Source: Phellopilus nigrolimitatus
Taxonomy: Eukaryota; Basidiomycota; Agaricomycetes; Hymenochaetales; Hymenochaetaceae
Direction of reading: 5' to 3'
DNA: 64,000 bases
Assembly (NCBI GenBank): GCA_021029095.1
Contig: JAJOHG010000129.1
Location: 1 to 64,000 of the forward strand
The translations under genes were made by a program, and so were the position numbers. Below the pieces are notes generated by a model, which made no database searches, was not told the origin of the DNA, and saw only the letters and a list, made by a program, of their open reading frames with translations. Shown here piece by piece: positions 57,873 through 64,000 of the stretch. Positions within the stretch are counted from its first letter, which is position 1; each line of letters opens with the position of its first letter.

Positions 57873-59095
57873 GGTCCTAATAACGCGCTTGTGCAGACGA
57901 CGACTGCCAGCTGTCTTGATGTGAAAACGAACTGCACCTCCTTTTTTTCTCTGGTTCGGATCTATTGAAAACTTTCGGATTTATATCCCCCTTCTCTTCA
58001 TCTCTTCCCTCCCAATAACTGGCAAATACATGACAGTACGTTTGTATCATTAATTCCTCAGCCTTCATACCGCTCTACTACTACTACCCTCTATTTTGTT
58101 CCCTTCTGCTTTCCTTCTTTCGCGCTCACATTCTTTGTCCCCCTGGTTTTATAAAGGTTCATTCCGCTTTCTCTCCTCCCATTCCTATCGGCTGTTCGCA
58201 TTTCCGCTTTCCTCGCACTTCGTACTACTCTCACTCAGTTAAACTTACCACTGGCACTATTTTGTTCTTTTCTCATTGTTGTCTTTTTTTCTTCCTGCAC
58301 GGACGCGAACACGAGCTATCCGTAGCGTCTAGAGCTACTGTCGCTATCGCTTAATACGCATACCACGGCGTCTGGATGCGTTTTCTAGATTGCAATTGAC
58401 TCACTTCCGATCTTGTCACTTCCTTTATGAACGAGCATTTGTTGGTATTCGATAAGGTGTTTAAATGTTTTGGGGGATTCGATACAATACAGCACTTATG
58501 GCTGCCTTGTAAGGATAGGCATATGTACGTGCCGAGAGACCTGCCAGAATGAAGCAAAAAGGAGGGAGTTGTTGATCGTGCAGAACTCAAGGCGAAGCAT
58601 CGGCGCGGCCGCGTAGATTTTGAAGGCCCTTTCTCGTGCCTGCTAATGCTTCGCGCACGCGCTTACGGCGTGTATGAAAACGAGTGACTTCCGGGCGATG
58701 GTATGAGCGGCGGGGGATGCTTCTCTCATCGTCGAACGTCGTAGTGCGCGTGAAAGGGTCACCCTACCGGTAGCGACACGGTGCAGTGCAGATTGTGCTC
58801 AAAATTCCTCCGGCTTTGCCATCGACGCGTCTGCAAGACATGAAAAGATACAGCGTTCAAGGCCCGCATATATCCCATAACGATAAGTCTGAGGTCGACT
58901 TGAGAGGGGAAGACTTCGTCATGCGTCCGTTATTTGTACGGCCAGCGAGCACAGAGGAGGTTGAGTGGACTGACGCTTCAGCACGAGCTGCAAGGCTACA
59001 CTCAAGTAAAAAGAAAAAGTGGCACAAAACGAAGAATAGTTGTGGCATACAGCACGTGCTTCCACATTTGGAACGGCGATCGCGATAACGACGAC
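57873..59095. other. Intergenic region before NLR copy C
   Basis: T-rich 3' UTR-like sequence, then non-coding DNA. No gene recognised; a 100-codon frame at 58786-59088 has no support. Confidence 0.5.
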
Positions 59096-59179
59096 ACTCG
59101 CGACTTGATCCTGACCACCATCGTCTCAAACCTCAAGTCTACCTGATATCTCAGCTTTCCCTGCATCTTCGACATCACC
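59096..59179 (+). promoter_or_regulatory. Conserved upstream block of the NLR genes
   Basis: About 80 nt directly before the ATG are closely similar to the segments ahead of copies A (reverse complement, about 18,271-18,350) and B (about 25,436-25,515), including GACCACCATCGTCTCAAACC. The block is conserved in three dispersed copies and is a candidate core promoter or 5' UTR. Confidence 0.5.
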
Positions 59180-62100
59180 ATGTCTCAAGCACCGGACAGC
59201 TCGAATAGCAATTTTACTAGCCAGTAAGTTGCCAAAAGATCTGCTCCCGATTTCGAACTCATTCTGTCTCGAATTTGTGTTCCTGCGTGTACAGATACGT
59301 GCATCTGAAAGGCGAGGACCAATCCTTTCTAGTCATTCGTGTTACCGCTAATATGCAACTATCGTTTCCCATAGAAATTGAGATCGTCTTCAAGGCCAAA
59401 CGTCCGCAGCGTCAAATGTCTCTCAAACTTCAAGCAGACGGCGACCCACGCAAATCGGCCCGATTTGGAAAGGATGAGGCAGTCCATTGGAAGGACCATC
59501 TGTGAGCACAGCGTTCAGTTGATTCCGGATGTCTACTTCATTGTCTTTTTAGCCATGTCCTTTCCTCCGCAGAGCTTATTGTTTCAGTCTATCAGTACCA
59601 GGCATCTTTGAGAAAGACGCTGTTCGCCGAAGTCAGCATCAAAGCAGCTGATATTGCTGGAAAGCAATCGTTCTCTGTCGAAGGTTAGTGTGATCCATTC
59701 ATATTCTAGATTTCTCAGCTCATCCTCTTTGGTTGTACTAATCTAGACTCGGAGGGAAAAGTTTTTGTGAAACTGAGCTGTATAACTGTGGCACCAGTGC
59801 GTAACAAAGTTTATCCACTTGGAAAATGTGCTGACCAATGTAATTCGAGACTGAGGAATTTGTTGAGCTTCTCATTGAAGAGGCGGACCATCAGCTTGGT
59901 AATAAGAAAGTTTTGTTGGACAACTTGGGGAAAGCCAGCCGTGCTGTGGCCCTTCTTATGGACTTTGGGAATCAAATAGCTGATGTGAGTCTATATCCTG
60001 AGGATAAGTATACTTTAAGCTAAACTGTGCCATTACAGTTGCACCCTGCTGCCAAGGCAGCTATCACAATTGTCAATGTTTTGTATGAGGTGATGTGGGC
60101 AAAGAATTACCTATGATCTGTTACTTATCTTCCTGCCTTTTCAGAGATGCAAAATGCAAAAGGAGTGTCATACTGCTGCTTCTGACCTCATGAAAGACTT
60201 GACAGCTTTTTTGCCTTTTACTCAGGCTGTCCCACCTGATCTTATGAAGCATGAAAACACAAAGCAAACAGTCAAGCATTTGCTTGAGGCGTTTGAGCAG
60301 ATTTCTATCTTGATCATCAACTATTCTTCCAAAGGTGTATTAGGTAAAAGTAAGAAGTCTGTTTGTGAAATTTCAAAACTAAATATATGTTATATAGGAG
60401 ACCTGATTTCTTTCCATGAGGATGAGATTGATAGATCTAAGGACAAATTAAAGAGGCTGAAAGACCAGTTCGACTGGTGTGTCAAAACAGAGATCTGGAA
60501 TGCCTCTCTCAGAACAGGTCTGTTATTGAACTTTAGTCCACTTGATAAGTAATTAAGCTTAAACATTCTAGTGGAACTTGCAGAAGATCAGCTGCTCAGC
60601 CGCTTGCATCATGCAAGGAATGCTTATTACAGTGCTGAGGAGGCCTGTCTGAAAGGGACAAGACAGAAATTACTTGATCAGGTCAAATATTGGGCCAGCT
60701 CTGACTCTAAACTGTTTTGGCTTCATGGTTTTGCAGGCTCTGGAAAGAGTGCTGTTGCAAACTCTGTTGCTGACATGTTTCACTCCCAGAGACTTCTTTT
60801 GGGCTGTTTCTTCTGTCACAGGGATGACCCAGAGTGCCATAGCCCTGTCAGTCTCATCCCAACCCTGGCCTACCATCTGTCTAAATGGCATAGGGAATAT
60901 CGCAGAGAAGTCCTTTCTATTTTGCAGGGAGGTGATGAGATGAGACTTGCAAAGGATTTGGACTGGCAGTTTGACTTGCTAATCAGGAAGCCTCTCATCT
61001 CATTAGGGAAATCTGCAGAGATTCCTCCAGAGCCTTTGATAATTGTCATTGATGCTTTAGATGAATGTGGTGATTCAGTGCAATCTCGAATACATTTGAC
61101 TAGATGCATTGCAAAACTGGCAGATAGTGCTCCTTGGCTCAAGGTCTTTATCAGCAGTAGGCCTCTTTCAGAGATCCAGCAGGTTTTAATGCAGGACACT
61201 GCTATTGGACACCAAAGTGTGAACATCAACACTGAAATTGTTGATGTCGACAAAGATATATTGCAACTCACAGAATCCTGCTCAAGCAGGCTTCCAAAGA
61301 ACCACACCAGTCCTTTTCTCACACAGAAACATTTAGAGGCACTTGCCTTCAAAGCTTCAGGGCTTTTCATCTGGACAAGCACTGTCTTCAGTTTTATTGC
61401 AGATAAGCCTGATCCACTTGAAGCAGTGGAAAGGTTTCTTCAGGGAGACTCTGATGAAAACCCAGAATCAAAGCTGAATGACTTATACACCACTGTGATA
61501 CATGGTGCTTCCAAGGGCTACTTGGGAAATATGCCAGCTATTGAGGCTATCCTGGGTACTATTTATGTAACATCAAAAAATAGACCACTTCCCACTGCAG
61601 CACTTGCAGACTTTTTACCTGGTCTTCCCTTAGGAAGGCAAATCACAAACACCACTCTGGAAGCAGTCATTAATGATCTGCAATCTGTGCTATACAAAGA
61701 TAACAATGCAGATGATGCAGTTCGAGTCTGTCACCCATCCTTCCTTGATTTTATTGGTGAAAAGTTGCACTATAAGCAATTCTGGGTTGATTCTCAGCAG
61801 CTTGATACATGTGTTGCCACAAAATGCCTGCAAATCATGAAATCTGGCCTCAAGTTCAATATTTGTGATCTAGAAACATCCTACCTTCCAGATAATGCTG
61901 TGGCAGATCTCAAGGACAGAGTTTCTAGGTGTATTCCTCAGTCACTACAATACAGCTGTCTGTACTGGATGATCCATATTTCCAAATCTGGCCTTGACCT
62001 CAATGTGCATGTGGAAATACAGAACTTGGTGCAGGACCTTTTATGCAAGCCAATTGCTCTATTCTGGCTTGAAGCTTTGAACTTAATGAAAGAGCTTAAA

Positions 62101-64000
62101 TCAAGCATTGATATTGTGACTCAATCTTCTGGTTTCTTCAAAGTAAGTTAAATAATAACTTGGTATTATATGCCTTCAAGTTCCTCATTGCTCATTGTGC
62201 CTTCACATACAGCATCATAATGAAATCATGACAGCCTCAATAGACCTTTACAGATTTGTATCTGCCTTTTATGAAGCCATAGTAATCAGCTCTCCACATC
62301 TCTACATTTCTGCATTATCTTGGGTACCATCCAAAAGTTATATGGCCAAACAGTTTTATCATCAGTTCTTAAATCAGCCACTTATTTCCCAAGGGAAACA
62401 CAGTGCTTGGAAGAAAACCCTCTGGACAGTAGACACAGGATCACATGTTTTATGTCTTGCCTACTCCCCAGATGGAAGACATATTGCATCAGCCTTAGCT
62501 AATAGAACTCTTTGCATCTGGGACTCACAGACTGGGAGGTCTGTAATGGAGCCATTCATTAGACATACAAAGCCTGTCAGGTCTATTGCTTATTCTCCCA
62601 ATGGCAAGCACATTGTGTCTGGTTCATGGGACAAGATTATTTGTGTCTGGGATGCTCAGACTGGGAGGCTTGTGTCAGAGTCACTTACTAGACATACAAT
62701 GCCTATTGTGTCTGTTGCTTATTCTCCCAATGGCAGGCACATTATAGTTGGCTCATGGGAAAATACCATCCAAATATGGGATGCTCAAACTGGGAAAGCT
62801 GTAGGAGAGCCAATTTCAGGCCATCTGGGATGGGTCAAAACTGTTATTTACTCCCCTGATGGCAGCTGCATTGCATCTGGCTCAAATGACCAAACTATCT
62901 GTATCTGGGATACCAAAACTGGAAAGGCTGTAGGAGAGCCATTCACTGGTCATCAAGACTATGTCAACTGTATTGCCTATTCCCTTGATGGCAAGCACAT
63001 TGTGTCTGGTTCAAAAGACAAAACCATCTGTGTCTGGGATGTCCAGTCTGGTAGAATCATAGGAAAGCAGTTTACTGGCCATTCAGATGAGGTTTTGTCT
63101 GTTGCATATTCCCCTGATGGACAATATATTATCTCTGGTTCAAGAGACAAAACAATTCGTATCTGGAATGCTCAGACTGGGGAGGCTGTAAGAGAGCCAA
63201 TCATAGGCCACTTGGGAAGCATCAACACTGTTGTCTACTCCCCTGATGGTAGGCACTTTATATCTGGCTCTCATGATGGGACAATTTGCATCTGGGATAG
63301 TAGTATTGAGAAGACTGAAGGACAGGAACCCACTGGTCATTCAGAACATATCACCTCTGTTGTGTACTCTCCTGATGGTAGACATATTGCATCCAGTTCC
63401 TATGATAAGACCATCTGTATCTGGGATGCCCAGACTGGGAAGGCTATAGGAGAGCCACTCACTGGCCATTCAGAATCTGTCAGCTCTGTTGCCTACTCCC
63501 CTGATGCCAGGCACATTGTGTCTGGCTCACATGACAAAACCATCTGCATCTGGGATGCCCAAACTGGGAAGGCTGTGGGAGAGCCACTCACTGGTCATTC
63601 AGACTGGATCAGGTCTGTTGCCTACTCTCCTGATAGCAGGCACATTGTGTCTGGCTCAGCTGATAAAACCATTTGCATCTGGGATGCCCAGACTGGGAAA
63701 GCTGTAGGAACCCTCACTGGTCATTCCAGCTCTGTCAACTCTGTTGCCTACTCCCCTGATGGCAGGCACATTGTATCTTGCTCAGATCATGGTATCATCT
63801 ATATCTGGCTTGTTCAGACTGGGAAGTCTCAAGAACTTGTCCATGATTTAGATTCAATTACCTTTATTGCTTACTCCCCTGATGGCAGACATATTGTGTC
63901 TAGCACAAGTAGCAGTACAACCCAACCCATTAAAATTTGGGATGCCCAGACTGGGAAGGCTATCATAGAGCTAACCGATGGTACTACAAATGGGTTTATG
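59180..64000 (+). CDS. NLR copy C: intact NACHT-WD40 protein (runs off the window)
   Basis: Exons: 59180-59223, 59295-59501, 59553-59683, 59747-59796, 59850-59984, 60039-60089, 60145-60343, 60398-60517, 60572-62142 and 62213 to the edge; at least 1,432 aa with no stop. The N-terminal domain (about 1-145) is beta-rich and C2-like by eye. A helical region follows (LHPAAKAAITIVNVLYE), then NACHT with Walker A GFAGSGKS (365-372) and Walker B LIIVIDALDECGD (from 468). Helices to about 840 precede at least twelve WD40 repeats from about residue 912, many nearly identical (SPDGRHIVSGS, IWDAQTGKAVGEPLTGH). STAND proteins of this type bind a ligand through the WD40 propeller and oligomerise through NACHT; fungal examples control non-self recognition. 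Exons 9-10 contain almost no CpG. Confidence 0.88.

Noticed and set aside
56597..57937. 446-codon minus-strand frame opposite the orphan gene
   Set aside because: Alanine/arginine/serine-rich shadow of a GC-rich low-complexity coding region; the plus strand has a consistent spliced model.

Overview
The window is nuclear DNA from a filamentous basidiomycete, most likely an Agaricomycete wood-decay fungus of the Polyporales type. Supporting signs are spliced genes with many 50-65 nt introns, a secreted protein with a fungal cellulose-binding CBM1 domain, NACHT-WD40 (NLR-like) genes, a Ty3/Gypsy chromovirus, and clear single-copy eukaryotic genes (SEC23, DHH1/DDX6, ALY/REF). No organelle, prokaryotic, tRNA, rRNA or CRISPR signal was seen.

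Left accessory half (1-27,040). Two tandem, collinear units each carry a CBM1 gene, a non-coding spacer, an NLR gene and a 3' flank. Unit A starts at or before 881 and runs to about 19,930; unit B runs from about 20,260 to 27,040. Unit A has an apparently intact CBM1 gene, but its NLR gene (4,014-18,270) is split by a 9.84 kb LTR retrotransposon (5,271-15,110) with a 5-bp target duplication. Unit B has a decayed CBM1 pseudogene and an NLR gene that lost its whole NACHT ATPase domain by an in-frame deletion. A third NLR copy (59,180 to beyond the right edge, plus strand) looks intact and is the reference for the other two.

The retrotransposon. It is a young chromovirus: its LTRs differ by two substitutions and three 1-bp indels. 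Gag and pol are on the minus strand and pol is a single open frame from protease to chromodomain. A 12-nt complementarity between the predicted mRNA 5' end and the site next to the LTR suggests Tf1/sushi-type self-priming. Between pol and its 3' LTR it carries, on the opposite strand, an extra three-exon gene (6,128-7,863, 540 aa) with a Zn2Cys6-like cysteine cluster. This is the best candidate in the window for something undescribed.

Right, mostly housekeeping half (27,100-58,000): ALY/REF-type RNA-binding protein, DHH1-type DEAD-box helicase with 28 consecutive Gs just after the stop, a 3 kb gene-poor stretch, a GT32-like glycosyltransferase, two tandem short-chain dehydrogenases, an RRM protein, SEC23, a 14-exon type-B carboxylesterase, a GT25-like glycosyltransferase, a TA-flanked MITE, and a large serine/arginine-rich orphan. 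NLR copy C follows.

Exon models come from splice sites, phase continuity and protein-family expectation, read by eye. Every complete spliced model called CDS keeps one frame from ATG to stop; gag and the decayed copies do not.
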